Positions 1 to 9,295 are shown, counted from the stretch's first letter. The stretch is 64,000 nucleotides of DNA from Alcaligenaceae bacterium (GCA_947380655.1 CANCRX010000003.1:1-64000), one strand, 5' to 3'. Numbers and translations are program-made. Notes: generated by a model from the sequence alone, not told the origin.

Positions 1-235
1 CTTTGGCACCTTCAGCCTGGGCAGTCACTTCAAGCGTATTAGGCACTGAAGTCTGCTTTGCCTCAATCACTGAAACAGGCATGCCCTGAGGTTTAGGAGC
101 ACCCTCTTGGGACAGCGCTGTGCCAGTCATCAATATTCCAGCCAGGCAACAGACAACTATATTAGGAATTCCGCGTTTGATTATGTTGCCAGACATGCGT
201 TGAATCTGAATAGACGTACGAGCAACATCAAACAT
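1..235 (-). CDS. RND efflux periplasmic adaptor subunit, N-terminal part (cut by window edge)
   Basis: Only the first 78 codons are present; the rest lies beyond the left edge. The frame encodes a basic stretch (IIKRG), a hydrophobic segment (about residues 21-40) ending in ALSQ, then a short spacer and the segment MPVSVIEAKQ followed by LEVTAQAEG. That last part is the typical start of AcrA/MexA-type membrane fusion proteins, which bridge an inner-membrane RND pump and an outer-membrane channel. A purine-rich AGGAAG lies ahead of the first ATG; a second ATG 13 codons later is also possible. It lies 91 bases downstream of the dehydrogenase gene on the same strand. The substrate cannot be told. 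Confidence 0.72.
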   Translation of the reverse strand, partial: MFDVARTSIQIQRMSGNIIKRGIPNIVVCCLAGILMTGTALSQEGAPKPQGMPVSVIEAKQTSVPNTLEVTAQAEGAK

Positions 236-276
236 CGGAGACTTCCTAAACAATAGATGAACGAGACATTTTATAC

Positions 277-286
277 GGGTAAACCC
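277..286. promoter_or_regulatory. Small palindrome GGGTAAACCC in the leader of the efflux adaptor gene
   Basis: A perfect 10-base palindrome lies about 40 bases upstream of the adaptor start, next to a TATAAA element on the minus strand (bases 275 to 270). The position would suit a repressor site, as efflux genes often have one, but no matching -35 box was seen and a 10-base palindrome can arise by chance. Confidence 0.2.
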
Positions 287-326
287 ATGCAAACTGACTT
301 TTGTGAGCTATATATAAAATAACTAC

Positions 327-1415
327 TTAATTTTTAAGGTTTTTGCAGATCGCTGCCGTAACGTCTGTACACGAGGCATGACCCCCAAGATCTCTCGGGA
401 TGACGAGACCCTGTGCCAGCGTCAACTCGACAGACTTTTCAATACGACTCGCAGCCTCAATCAAGCTCGCATCTGCATGACGATCCCCGAGCCAGCGCAG
501 CATGAATGCGCCGGACAGAATCGTAGCTAACGGACTCGCGACATTCAGTCCGGTAATGTCGGGCGCTGAACCGTGGGCCCCCTGAAATAAACCGTGATGA
601 TCACCCAACTCACCTGAAGGGGCGATTCCCATTCCACCTACTGTGGCAGCGCCCAGGTCAGAAATAATATCGCCAAACATGTTTTCCGCCACGATCACGT
701 CGTAAAAATCTGGACGCTTAACCAAATGAACGGTTATCGCATCAGCGTAGGCATAGTCAATAACAACATCAGGATAGTCCAGCGCGACCTCATCACAGAT
801 CGATCTAAAAAAAGCATAGGTGCGCAGAATATTCGCTTTGTCACAAACCGTCATCCGGTGAACGCCATCAGCCGGTGCACCATGGCGTTTACGCGAAAGT
901 TCGAATGCGAATCTGGCGACACGCTCTACACCTTTACGCGTCATGACCAAGGTATCTGTAGCCACCTCACCTCTTAACAAAATTCCTGCTCCACGGCTCG
1001 CGTACAAACCTTCGGTATTCTCACGCACGATGATGTAATCAATATCACCTGCAGCACGATTTTTAAGGGGTGAAAAATCTCCCTGATACAACCGGATCGG
1101 ACGCACATTTGCATACAAATCCAGCTTAAACCGGAGCTGCAGGTGCAAATCGTTGCCAACCTCTGTCCCATCGGGATAGGTCACCTCAGGCAAGCCCGCC
1201 GCACCATGCAAGATGGCGTCAGAGGTTTGACAAGCTTGATAGGTTTCCTCTGGCAATACAAAACCAGACTTCACGTAGTGTGCCGCACCACCGGGAAAGT
1301 CATTAAATGCCAGCTGATTGCTGCCGCAGGCCTCTTTCAACACTTGGACTGCAGCCTGGCAGACCTCAGGACCAATGCCATCGCCTTCAATGGTTGCAAT
1401 TTGATACTTTTTCAT
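327..1415 (-). CDS. Isocitrate/isopropylmalate dehydrogenase family protein
   Basis: A 362-residue NAD-dependent beta-decarboxylating dehydrogenase of the LeuB/tartrate dehydrogenase family. Visible motifs are EGDGIGPE at the N-terminus, RENTEGLY, the catalytic DKANILR, the metal-binding run ENMFGDIISDLGA and GAHGSAPDI near the C-terminus. The family oxidises and decarboxylates 2-hydroxy-acids carrying a 3-carboxylate. An upstream in-frame ATG adds ten residues, but the internal ATG (MKKYQIA) is preceded by GGAGAT at good spacing and matches the usual family start. No leuC or leuD is nearby, so a catabolic role (tartrate, 3-substituted malate) is as likely as leucine synthesis. Transcribed away from the ammonium channel gene. 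Confidence 0.85.
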   Translation of the reverse strand: MKKYQIATIEGDGIGPEVCQAAVQVLKEACGSNQLAFNDFPGGAAHYVKSGFVLPEETYQACQTSDAILHGAAGLPEVTYPDGTEVGNDLHLQLRFKLDLYANVRPIRLYQGDFSPLKNRAAGDIDYIIVRENTEGLYASRGAGILLRGEVATDTLVMTRKGVERVARFAFELSRKRHGAPADGVHRMTVCDKANILRTYAFFRSICDEVALDYPDVVIDYAYADAITVHLVKRPDFYDVIVAENMFGDIISDLGAATVGGMGIAPSGELGDHHGLFQGAHGSAPDITGLNVASPLATILSGAFMLRWLGDRHADASLIEAASRIEKSVELTLAQGLVIPRDLGGHASCTDVTAAICKNLKN

Positions 1416-1506
1416 TCTTTTTATCTCCGATTGCTTCGCAACCATATGTTTTATTTGAACTATTCAATTATGCACACATTATCGGCTAAGATGCGTGCTT
1501 ACATTT

Positions 1507-1534
1507 TGGTGCATTTTTAACCCCATTATGGTGC
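1507..1534 (+). promoter_or_regulatory. Two TGGTGC direct repeats upstream of amt
   Basis: TGGTGCA at 1507-1513 and TGGTGC at 1529-1534 start 22 bases apart, about two helical turns, within 70 bases of the amt start. Each has a T-rich left flank. GGTGCA is the half-site of NtrC, the usual activator of ammonium transporter genes, but the opposite half-site is poor and no convincing sigma-54 promoter was found. Confidence 0.25.
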
Positions 1535-1575
1535 TTTACGCTCTCATGTAGTGCAAACAATAATTCGAGGCTTTT

Positions 1576-2784
1576 GTGGAAAACTTAAAAACAGGTATTG
1601 ACGCACTTTTTATCCTGCTTGGCGCCATCATGATTCTGGCCATGCACGCAGGCTTTGCATTTTTAGAGCTTGGTACGGTGCGAGAAAAAAACCAAGTCAA
1701 TGCCTTAGTCAAAATTCTGGTCGACTTCTCAGTTTCCACCATCGCATACTTTTTTATTGGCTACACAATCGCTTATGGTACCGACTTCTGGTCAAGTGCC
1801 GAGGTCCTATCGGAAAAAAGCGGCTTTGAGCTGGTCAAATTCTTTTTTCTACTGACCTTTGCTGCAGCAATTCCAGCCATCATTTCAGGTGGAATCGCAG
1901 AACGCTCAAAATTTAACCCACAATTACTTGCAACATTTCTACTAGTCGGCCTGGTCTATCCCTTATTCGAAGGTATTGCCTGGAATCCTGAACATCGTCT
2001 GGGTTTTCAGCCATGGCTCAAAGCGCTGACAGGAGAGGAGTTTCACGACTTTGCAGGCTCCGTTGTGGTGCATGCAATGGGTGGCTGGATTGCTTTGCCT
2101 GCCATTCTGTTACTCGGTGCAAGGATGGGGCGTTACCGCAAAGACGGCCGCATGTCCGCACACCCACCTTCAAGCGTACCTTTTCTGGCTCTGGGTGCCT
2201 GGATCCTCACCGTCGGCTGGTTTGGTTTTAACGTGATGAGTGCGCAGACCATCGACAAAATGAGCGGCTTGGTTGCGATGAACTCTCTGATGGCCATGGT
2301 AGGTGGCACGCTGTCAGGATGGTATTTCGGTAAAAACGATGCGGGGTTTAGTTACAACGGCCCGCTTGCTGGCCTGGTAGCGGTGTGTGCAGGCTCCGAT
2401 CTGATGCATCCGATGGGAGCATTATTCGTCGGCTTAGTAGCGGGTGCCTTGTTTGTGATTGTCTTTACGCTCGAACAAAACCGCTGGAAAATTGACGATG
2501 TTCTCGGAGTCTGGCCACTACATGGTCTGTGCGGAGTCTGGGGCGGGATTGCGGCAGGGATTTTCGGTCAAAAGGCCCTAGGCGGCATGGGTGGTGTCAG
2601 TCTCACTGCACAACTCATTGGCACAGGACTCGGCGTGGCCATTGCATTGGTCGGTGGTTTTGCCGTCTACGGTTTACTGAAAATCACAATCGGTTTACGC
2701 ATGGATCCTGAAGATGAATACGCCGGTGCGGACCTGAGTATTCATCATGTTTCAGCAACACCAGAGACGGAGAGTTCCTGGTAG
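1576..2784 (+). CDS. amtB: Ammonium transporter, Amt family
   Basis: A 402-residue integral inner-membrane ammonium channel with about eleven hydrophobic segments. The paired pore histidines are at 166 (VVVHAMGG) and 316 (PLHGLCG), and the conserved aspartate before the first histidine is Asp158. The reading starts at a GTG preceded by CGAGG; no cleavable signal peptide is obvious. The protein admits ammonium during nitrogen limitation. A PII gene (glnK) normally sits beside amtB, but none is seen here. It is divergent from the dehydrogenase gene, with a 160-base gap that holds repeat elements. Confidence 0.92.
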   Translation: MENLKTGIDALFILLGAIMILAMHAGFAFLELGTVREKNQVNALVKILVDFSVSTIAYFFIGYTIAYGTDFWSSAEVLSEKSGFELVKFFFLLTFAAAIPAIISGGIAERSKFNPQLLATFLLVGLVYPLFEGIAWNPEHRLGFQPWLKALTGEEFHDFAGSVVVHAMGGWIALPAILLLGARMGRYRKDGRMSAHPPSSVPFLALGAWILTVGWFGFNVMSAQTIDKMSGLVAMNSLMAMVGGTLSGWYFGKNDAGFSYNGPLAGLVAVCAGSDLMHPMGALFVGLVAGALFVIVFTLEQNRWKIDDVLGVWPLHGLCGVWGGIAAGIFGQKALGGMGGVSLTAQLIGTGLGVAIALVGGFAVYGLLKITIGLRMDPEDEYAGADLSIHHVSATPETESSW

Positions 2785-2791
2785 ATTCTTG

Positions 2792-3766
2792 TCAGGTTGA
2801 AAAATCTACCGGGACTTTAGTTAAAAAGTCCTTCATGAACGCAGCATCTTCCCGCACCCGGGCATCTGTCTGGGCGCGCGTTAAATTGAGCGGCTCTAAG
2901 CCATTCTCACGCAACTTTTGAGAGATAGCAGGCAAGGCCAAGGCTTTTTGCAAAGCGCCATGCATCAAATCCAATTGACTTGCCGGCGTGCTTGCAGAAG
3001 CAAACAATCCTGACCAGGATGGAATCGATGCTCCGTGATAAACATCTATCAGCGATGGGATACCAGGCAAACTCGCAATACTAGTTGGCTGAGCAATCGC
3101 TAGCCAACGCATTTTTCCCGCCGCGACCATCGGTCCACCGACAGGCAAGGTGGTAAACACCGCATCCAGATGCCCACCCGCAGCATCAACAATCATGGGG
3201 GCTCCGCCCTTGTAGGGAACAAGTAACAAGTCAAGCTTGGCTTCCCGTTGCAAGAGCAAGGCAGCAAAATGATGCGCAGTGCCTACCCCAGCCAAGCCGA
3301 TCCGCAAACGCTGACCTGGCTGTCTGGCTTTGATTAAAAACTCGTCTAGTGTCTTGACACCTAAACCGGTTGACACCGCTAACACGAGAATAGTCTCAGA
3401 CACGGCACCAATCGCCACAACATCTTTAAACGGATCAACTGTTTTAGAAGCTAATTGTGGAACAAAGGGATGCGTGGATAACTGTGAATTACCGAAAAAG
3501 CCATACACGCCTGAATCACCTGGCTGGCGTGCAACATATTCCAAAGAAATATTGCCAGCGAAGCCAGGTTTATTTTCAACGATAGTTTGCATACCAACAG
3601 CCTGGGTCAGACCATCAGCGATTGTTCTTGCAGCAAAATCCGCAACACCGCCAGCAGGATAACCAACAACCAGCCGTATTGGTTGCTTGTCAGACTGAGC
3701 CCAGGCTGAATGCTGAGTGCCTACCCATGCAGCTGCGATAGAAGCCAGAAGGGTTCTTCTTTTCAT
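2792..3766 (-). CDS. Bug/TctC-family solute-binding protein 1
   Basis: A 324-residue periplasmic binding protein for the tripartite tricarboxylate type of transport. The leader MKRRTLLASIAA ending at AWAQ looks like a Sec or weak Tat signal. Family marks are IRLVVGYPAGG near the mature start, ENKPGFAGN, and VPYKGGAP in the middle. A longer frame begins 63 bases upstream with a 4-base overlap with the preceding MmgE/PrpD gene, but the internal ATG follows GGAGACAAAG and gives a proper signal peptide. The two genes look like one transcription unit, so the bound carboxylate is probably related to the substrate of the neighbouring enzyme. No membrane partners are nearby. Confidence 0.88.
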   Translation of the reverse strand: MKRRTLLASIAAAWVGTQHSAWAQSDKQPIRLVVGYPAGGVADFAARTIADGLTQAVGMQTIVENKPGFAGNISLEYVARQPGDSGVYGFFGNSQLSTHPFVPQLASKTVDPFKDVVAIGAVSETILVLAVSTGLGVKTLDEFLIKARQPGQRLRIGLAGVGTAHHFAALLLQREAKLDLLLVPYKGGAPMIVDAAGGHLDAVFTTLPVGGPMVAAGKMRWLAIAQPTSIASLPGIPSLIDVYHGASIPSWSGLFASASTPASQLDLMHGALQKALALPAISQKLRENGLEPLNLTRAQTDARVREDAAFMKDFLTKVPVDFST

Positions 3767-3825
3767 CTTTGTCTCCATGGGGCTCTGCCCTCTTATGTAT
3801 AACCTTCGATTACCTATACGCTCGC

Positions 3826-5277
3826 TCAACTCGTTTGAATCAATCCTTTAATTTCCCGGATATTTTTCACTGACTCAATATTAAAAACAGTATCGATCAG
3901 TTTGACGGATTTTTCAGTCCCAAGAATAGGTGCGATCAAATCTCGGCACTTATCGACGACTTCAGCTTTCGTCATTGGGTTACGAGGCGTTCCTCTGACC
4001 GCAGTCACCCGCTCTGACAAAACAGTTCCATCATTGAGCGTGATGTCGACAATCGCGACACGCACGGGCAAGAGTTTGCTGAGTTCCTCGTCATTGACCA
4101 GCTCAACTTTGGCGCGCTGTTTGAGCACCTCAGGATCTTGCATTCTGGGCAAGTCGTGCGCGGCTTTAAAGGAGACGGTCCCATCAATCAACATGATTGC
4201 CATCATATGTTGCAAGCAGATATCCGGAATATCCCGATTATTCACCACGCGGGCTGCGGCGGCGCCTAGCCGAGCAGCAACATGTTTGACCTGATTTGTC
4301 TCAAAAGGATGGCGTTTACGAATCAGCTCCACCGCATCAAGTGGTCCCTGTATGGGTGAACCCACTGTCCACTTTTTAATATCCGTTAATGCGATCTCGT
4401 AGCGCTCGCCAAGTTGATCGACAAGTTCTGCTTGTTTGGCATTAGGCGCATAGGCCATAAAAAAATTATCTGCGCCTGAAAAAATATCGTTGATACCGGT
4501 CCAGCCCGACTGCACCAATAATGCAGAGGTGACACCGCTGCGAGCTGGCATACCACCAAAGACAAAGGCCTTTTCAATATGGTCGACATCGCGCCCCCAC
4601 GCGGCAATGCCCGAAGATTGCTGTGCCGTGTAGTCCAACACCCAACGCATTTGTTGGGCATTCAAACCTGCGGTCGATGCCGCGGCGGCCGCAGCACCGA
4701 AGACCCCCGCAATGCTATGCGAGCTCTTGTGACTTTCATAACTGAAAGTTGGACCACCCATGGCCATGAGCACTCGAGTACCCACGTCATAGCCAAGCGT
4801 GACTGCATGCAAAAAACGTCTTCCATCGATACCAAATTCCTCACCCGCCGCCAGTGCAGCGGGAATCACTGCACAACCAGGGTGAGAGCGTGAGCGCCCA
4901 TGTGAATCATCCGTCTCATCGGCATGCCCCATCACACCGTTTGCCAACGCAGCGTCGATCGCACCTGCCGTCAGTTTCGATGCGGCAACCGTACGATCGC
5001 CCTTACCCGCATGTTCCTGGATGTATTTGAATGCAGCCTGACCAGGCAACAATTGCGATCCCGAAATAATCGCAGCGAGCGTATCGAGAATATGAAACTT
5101 CGCTTGCTCGGCAATTTCTTCCGGTAGTGGCTTGGCGGCTGCTTCGCTCATATAACGCGAAAGCCTTTCCATCTCCGGACTCATCGGACCAGGTTTTGAC
5201 TCTGCCGCACGTACAATCGGCGTGGAAATACCAAGACTTGCTAAGGCCGAAGCCCCGAGAAGTTTACGACGGTTCAT
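3826..5277 (-). CDS. MmgE/PrpD family protein with Tat-like signal peptide
   Basis: About 483 residues. After a leader NRRKLLGASALAS ending near VRAAE comes a full MmgE/PrpD domain. The family includes 2-methylcitrate dehydratase, cis-aconitate decarboxylase and iminodisuccinate epimerase. The characteristic segment GHADETDDSHG followed by SHPG, which lines the active site in the family, is present. Family members are normally cytoplasmic, so the twin-arginine-type leader is odd and suggests export of the folded enzyme. The internal ATG is preferred because GAGACAAG lies just ahead; a start five codons earlier is possible. It sits upstream of a Bug gene on the same strand. The exact reaction is unknown. 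Confidence 0.8.
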   Translation of the reverse strand: MNRRKLLGASALASLGISTPIVRAAESKPGPMSPEMERLSRYMSEAAAKPLPEEIAEQAKFHILDTLAAIISGSQLLPGQAAFKYIQEHAGKGDRTVAASKLTAGAIDAALANGVMGHADETDDSHGRSRSHPGCAVIPAALAAGEEFGIDGRRFLHAVTLGYDVGTRVLMAMGGPTFSYESHKSSHSIAGVFGAAAAAASTAGLNAQQMRWVLDYTAQQSSGIAAWGRDVDHIEKAFVFGGMPARSGVTSALLVQSGWTGINDIFSGADNFFMAYAPNAKQAELVDQLGERYEIALTDIKKWTVGSPIQGPLDAVELIRKRHPFETNQVKHVAARLGAAAARVVNNRDIPDICLQHMMAIMLIDGTVSFKAAHDLPRMQDPEVLKQRAKVELVNDEELSKLLPVRVAIVDITLNDGTVLSERVTAVRGTPRNPMTKAEVVDKCRDLIAPILGTEKSVKLIDTVFNIESVKNIREIKGLIQTS

Positions 5278-5427
5278 CTTGTCTCGATTCATTGTTGTTG
5301 ATATCAGATAGCTAGAATTTAAGACTCGGCACGAACTTTTGCCAGAGAAATTTCAATTGACTTTACAATGATGGTATCCAAGGTGCATAAGCAAAGCATC
5401 GTTAAAAATCAAAGCGGCTGTCCAATC

Positions 5428-6084
5428 ATGAAAAAAACAATCAAAATCGATTACGTATCCGATATCGCCTGCCCCTGGTGTGCGGTAGGCTTAGGCTCCC
5501 TTGAAGAAGCAATTAAAATTCTTGATGGCGCCGCTGATGTTGAAATTCACTTCCAGCCCTTTGAGCTCAATCCGGACATGCCGCCCGGAGGACAAGAAGT
5601 CATCGAACATCTGACCCAAAAATACGGGATGCCAGAGGAACAAATCAGGGTTAATCAGGCCAATATCCGTGATCGGGCTGCAGCGGTAGGGTTCCCTTTT
5701 CATCCTGATGGTCGTAAACACGTCTACAACACCTTCGACGCTCACCGACTGCTGCATTGGGCGGGTGTCGAATGCGGAGCGCAGGCGCAGTACCGCCTCA
5801 AAAAAGAATTACTCGGCACATACTTCACACTTGCTGTAAGCCTGGACGATCAGAACAACATGATCGATGCGGTCAAACGTGCAGCGCTCGATCCGGTTCG
5901 CGCACAGGAAATTCTTTCCTCAGACGTCTTTACCCAAGAAGTTCGCGCACAGCAGGAAAAATATGCAAGCATGGGCATCACATCCGTGCCTTCATTGATA
6001 TTCAATGACAAATATTTACTGCAAGGCGCACAACCGCCCGAAGCCTTTGCGCGCGCCTTACTTCAACTTGCCGAGCAAGAATAA
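5428..6084 (+). CDS. DsbA-family (FrnE-like) thiol oxidoreductase
   Basis: A 218-residue protein of the DsbA/2-hydroxychromene-carboxylate isomerase fold. The CPWC redox motif is at residues 15-18 (DIACPWCAVG), followed by the helical insertion typical of FrnE and a cis-proline loop, SVPSLIF, near the C-terminus. There is no signal peptide, so it should act in the cytoplasm as a thiol-disulfide exchanger or glutathione-dependent isomerase. An in-frame ATG 60 bases earlier exists, but the MKKTIKIDYV start fits the family. The ribosome site is weak. It converges with the ArgE-like gene with only three bases between the stops. Confidence 0.85.
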   Translation: MKKTIKIDYVSDIACPWCAVGLGSLEEAIKILDGAADVEIHFQPFELNPDMPPGGQEVIEHLTQKYGMPEEQIRVNQANIRDRAAAVGFPFHPDGRKHVYNTFDAHRLLHWAGVECGAQAQYRLKKELLGTYFTLAVSLDDQNNMIDAVKRAALDPVRAQEILSSDVFTQEVRAQQEKYASMGITSVPSLIFNDKYLLQGAQPPEAFARALLQLAEQE

Positions 6085-6087
6085 GTA

Positions 6088-7269
6088 TTAAGCAAGCAGA
6101 ACTTTTTCCGTCATTCTTTCGCGCAAACGATCCAGAAAGCCCAGACACTCTTCAATCTGGCTGATTTCGATAAATTCGTTTGGCTTATGTGCGACCTCAA
6201 TGTCACCGGGCCCCACGACCACGCAAGGAATCCCGGCCTGATGTAGCCAACCCGCGTCGGTTGCGAAAGAAACACGTCCCAGTAAATTATTACGCGCAAG
6301 TGAGGTTCCAAGATAAGAAATTGGAGCGTCTTCTGATGTTGCCAGTGGTGCTGCGTTCGCGAGAGTTTCAAACGTGATGTCGGATTGCGCATGAATCTTG
6401 CGCATCTCCTCTTTCAGTTTTTCCGCATGCGCCTGAATCTGATTAATCAGCTCATCTGAATTGCTTTGTGGCAACGTGCGGCAATCAAACACAAACTCGC
6501 AATCTTTCGCAACTATGTTTGGCGCAGCGCCGCCCTTAATCAAACCAGTTTGCATGGTCGAATGAGGGATTTTGAATACCGAATCAAATGGTCCATCTGT
6601 ACGAAGCTGTGTAGCCATATTACGGATTTTTTCAATCAGTCTGCCTGCGTATTCAATCGCATTCACCGCTTCAGGTGCCATGGATGAATGGGCCTCCAGA
6701 CCACGTACATTACAACGCGTCACTCGCATACCCTTATGACCCGTCATGACCTGCATACGCGTGGGTTCACCAACAAAACACCCTGCGGGTTGAATATTGG
6801 CAGCCTGGAGATCACGAATCAGTGTCTGCACGCCGATACACCCGACTTCCTCATCGTAGGTAAATGCTAAATGCAAGGGCTGCTTTAAATCACTCGCCAT
6901 ATAGGCTGGCAACATAGCAAGTGATGCGGCGATAAAACCTTTCATATCGACAGCACCACGACCGTAAATTTTTCCATCCGCAATATGTGCCTGAAACGGA
7001 TTGGTGTCCCAAGCCTGGCCATCAACAGGTACAACGTCGGTATGGCCGCACAGCACAATCCCGCGACCAGGCATATCACCAAAGGTCGCAAACAGGTTCG
7101 CCTTGCGCTTTTGTGCGTCGTAGGAAAGTCTTGACTCAATACCCAAAGATAAAAGGTGATCGCGTACAAACTCAATCAAACCAAGGTTGGACTCGCGACT
7201 GGTCGTATCAAAAGCAACGAGGGTCTTGATTAACTCAATCGTATTCTGGAGTGTGCTGGGTGTAGTCAT
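6088..7269 (-). CDS. argE: ArgE-like M20 deacetylase
   Basis: A 393-residue zinc metallohydrolase of the ArgE/DapE/M20 family. Ligands and catalytic residues are visible: His76 and Asp78 in CGHTDVVP, Asp108 in GAVDMKG, and the Glu140-Glu141 pair in TYDEEVG. ArgE removes the acetyl group from N-acetylornithine in arginine synthesis. Here the gene is the last of a peptide ABC transporter operon, 17 bases after the second ATPase gene. It may therefore serve to deacylate imported N-acyl amino acids or peptides rather than biosynthesis. The frame is open for 96 more bases upstream, but that stretch overlaps the ATPase gene and lacks family similarity. AGGA lies 12 bases ahead of the chosen ATG. 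Confidence 0.82.
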   Translation of the reverse strand: MTTPSTLQNTIELIKTLVAFDTTSRESNLGLIEFVRDHLLSLGIESRLSYDAQKRKANLFATFGDMPGRGIVLCGHTDVVPVDGQAWDTNPFQAHIADGKIYGRGAVDMKGFIAASLAMLPAYMASDLKQPLHLAFTYDEEVGCIGVQTLIRDLQAANIQPAGCFVGEPTRMQVMTGHKGMRVTRCNVRGLEAHSSMAPEAVNAIEYAGRLIEKIRNMATQLRTDGPFDSVFKIPHSTMQTGLIKGGAAPNIVAKDCEFVFDCRTLPQSNSDELINQIQAHAEKLKEEMRKIHAQSDITFETLANAAPLATSEDAPISYLGTSLARNNLLGRVSFATDAGWLHQAGIPCVVVGPGDIEVAHKPNEFIEISQIEECLGFLDRLRERMTEKVLLA

Positions 7270-7286
7270 GTGTGTATGAATCCTAT

Positions 7287-8291
7287 TTACTGCATATCGT
7301 TTAGATGACAGGCTGATCGGTGCCCGGGCGCGATCTCTCGCAACATCGGGACTTCTAAAGAACATCTTTTAATCGCATGAGGGCAACGCGGGTGAAAATG
7401 GCAACCAGCAGGAGGGTGCATCGGTGAAGGGATTTCTCCTGCAACAGGATGATAGGTTTTACGCTCAAGCCGAATCATCGGCATCTCGGCAAGGAGTGCC
7501 TGCGTATAGGGATGGTTAGCTCGGGAAAATATTTCTGTACCTCTGCCCTCCTCAACCACTCTCCCCAAATACATAATCACCACTCTATCAGCCAAATGTC
7601 TCACAACCCCCAGATCATGACTGATAAACAAATAGGTCAGATCGAGATCTGCACGCAATTGCATAAAAAGATTGAGCACCTGCGCCTGGATCGAAACATC
7701 GAGCGCCGCAACGGCTTCATCACAAACCAGAAATTCCGGATTAACAGCCAACGCACGGGCGATCCCCAGACGACTACGCTGACCACCAGAAAATTGATGC
7801 GGATAGCGATCCATCATTTCAGGATTTAGTCCGACTTTTGCAAACAATGATTGTGCGAAATCTTTCTTAGCGCGCGACTGAATCAATCCATGTTGAATTG
7901 GAGCTTCAGTCACGGTATCGACAGCGCGCATACGGGGATTGAGTGAGGCGTATGGATCCTGAAATATCATCTGTACAGCCAGGCGCACACGTCTTTGCTC
8001 TGTCGACGACAACGCATCCACACGCTCACCACGCCAGGTACGGGTGCCTGCATCAGGTTGGAGTAAGCCAACAGCCAGCCTTCCTAATGTCGACTTGCCA
8101 CATCCTGACTCACCCACCAACCCCACAACCTCCTTGCTCGCCACCGTCAGACTGACATCATTAATGGCATAAACATATTGATCTTGATGCGTGCCACCAA
8201 ATTTATTTAGTATCCGGTGCAATGGATCAATGGGTTGCCCAAAGCGCTTGGTCACGCCTTCCAGCGCGAGGAGTGTTTTTTGTTCGCTCAT
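7287..8291 (-). CDS. Oligopeptide/dipeptide ABC transporter ATP-binding protein (DppF/OppF type)
   Basis: A 334-residue ATPase energising peptide uptake at the inner membrane. Walker A is GESGCGKST, the signature is FSGGQRSRLGIA, and the C-terminal oligopeptide-transporter extension contains GCHFHPRCP. The Walker B region reads CDEAVAALD, where family members usually have CDEPVSALD; the catalytic glutamate is kept. It overlaps the preceding ATPase gene by four bases, so the two halves of the ABC dimer are translationally coupled. It is followed by the ArgE-like gene. Confidence 0.9.
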   Translation of the reverse strand: MSEQKTLLALEGVTKRFGQPIDPLHRILNKFGGTHQDQYVYAINDVSLTVASKEVVGLVGESGCGKSTLGRLAVGLLQPDAGTRTWRGERVDALSSTEQRRVRLAVQMIFQDPYASLNPRMRAVDTVTEAPIQHGLIQSRAKKDFAQSLFAKVGLNPEMMDRYPHQFSGGQRSRLGIARALAVNPEFLVCDEAVAALDVSIQAQVLNLFMQLRADLDLTYLFISHDLGVVRHLADRVVIMYLGRVVEEGRGTEIFSRANHPYTQALLAEMPMIRLERKTYHPVAGEIPSPMHPPAGCHFHPRCPHAIKRCSLEVPMLREIAPGHRSACHLNDMQ

Positions 8292-9277
8292 TGACTCAAC
8301 TCCAATGGCTCACGATACGGATGGAAGCAGCGCACAGTGTGCTCTGCATTCAGTGCATGAAGGACTGGTTTGTCTAAACAGGCATTCGATGACCTTTCAC
8401 AGCGCGGACTAAAAGCACAACCGCGTGGCAACTGAGATAAGGCGGGTGTCATCCCTGGTATCTGGTAAAGCGGCTGATTGGGAGGATTCGCTGCGGGAAC
8501 AGAACGAATCAAACCGCGCGTATACGGATGCGAAGGACTTCCCAACACCTCGGCGCTGGTGCCCTGCTCAACGATGCGTCCCGCATACATCACACTAATA
8601 TGGTCGGCAAGGCCTGAGACCACGGATAAATCATGCGTAATCCAGATGACTGACGTTCCTGTCTGACGACATATTTTCTGCACCTCGGCAAGGATCTGTC
8701 CTTGTATCGTCACATCCAAAGCGGTCGTTGGCTCATCGGCAATGATGACGTCCGGCTTGTTCAGCAACGCAATCGCAATGGCCACGCGCTGACGCATGCC
8801 GCCAGAAAACTGATGAGGATAAGCATCGAGTCGTTCATCTGGTGAAGGGATACCAACCATGGCAAGCGCCGCGCGGCACTCATCGAGTGCGACCGCTTTT
8901 GAAACGCTCCGATGCGCCTCAATCGCTTCGATCATCTGAGCGGAAATTTTCATCACGGGATTAAGCGTCATCATGGGATCTTGAAAAATCATCGCCATGC
9001 GATTACCACGCATTTGCCGGACCTGCTCGGCACTCATCTTGCGGATATCCTGACCTTTCAGCAAGATTCGACCTGAAGCCACGCGTCCTGGCTGATCAAG
9101 TAAACCCATGAGAGAGAAGCCAGTCAGTGATTTTCCTGAGCCCGATTCACCCACCAGACCCATGATCTGTCCTGCATGCAACTCAAAGCTGACTTCATCG
9201 AGCGCGCGTACAACACCCTCTCTCATCACAAATTCAGTGACAAGATTCTCAACTTTAAGCTGTGCGGTGGCAGTCAT
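8288..9277 (-). CDS. Oligopeptide/dipeptide ABC transporter ATP-binding protein (DppD/OppD type)
   Basis: A 329-residue ATPase partner of the following DppF-type protein. Walker A is GESGSGKSLT, the signature is FSGGMRQRVAIA, and Walker B with D-loop is IIADEPTTALD. The C-terminal extension with GCAFSPRC and a later cysteine is typical of the peptide transporter ATPases. It lies 18 bases after the second permease gene in the same operon. Confidence 0.9.
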   Translation of the reverse strand: MTATAQLKVENLVTEFVMREGVVRALDEVSFELHAGQIMGLVGESGSGKSLTGFSLMGLLDQPGRVASGRILLKGQDIRKMSAEQVRQMRGNRMAMIFQDPMMTLNPVMKISAQMIEAIEAHRSVSKAVALDECRAALAMVGIPSPDERLDAYPHQFSGGMRQRVAIAIALLNKPDVIIADEPTTALDVTIQGQILAEVQKICRQTGTSVIWITHDLSVVSGLADHISVMYAGRIVEQGTSAEVLGSPSHPYTRGLIRSVPAANPPNQPLYQIPGMTPALSQLPRGCAFSPRCERSSNACLDKPVLHALNAEHTVRCFHPYREPLELSQ

Positions 9278-9295
9278 CTGTTTGATACCGTCATA

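Noticed and set aside
1143..1520. 125-codon plus-strand frame overlapping the start of the isopropylmalate-dehydrogenase-like gene
   Set aside because: Most of it is antisense to the conserved dehydrogenase and it shows no domain.
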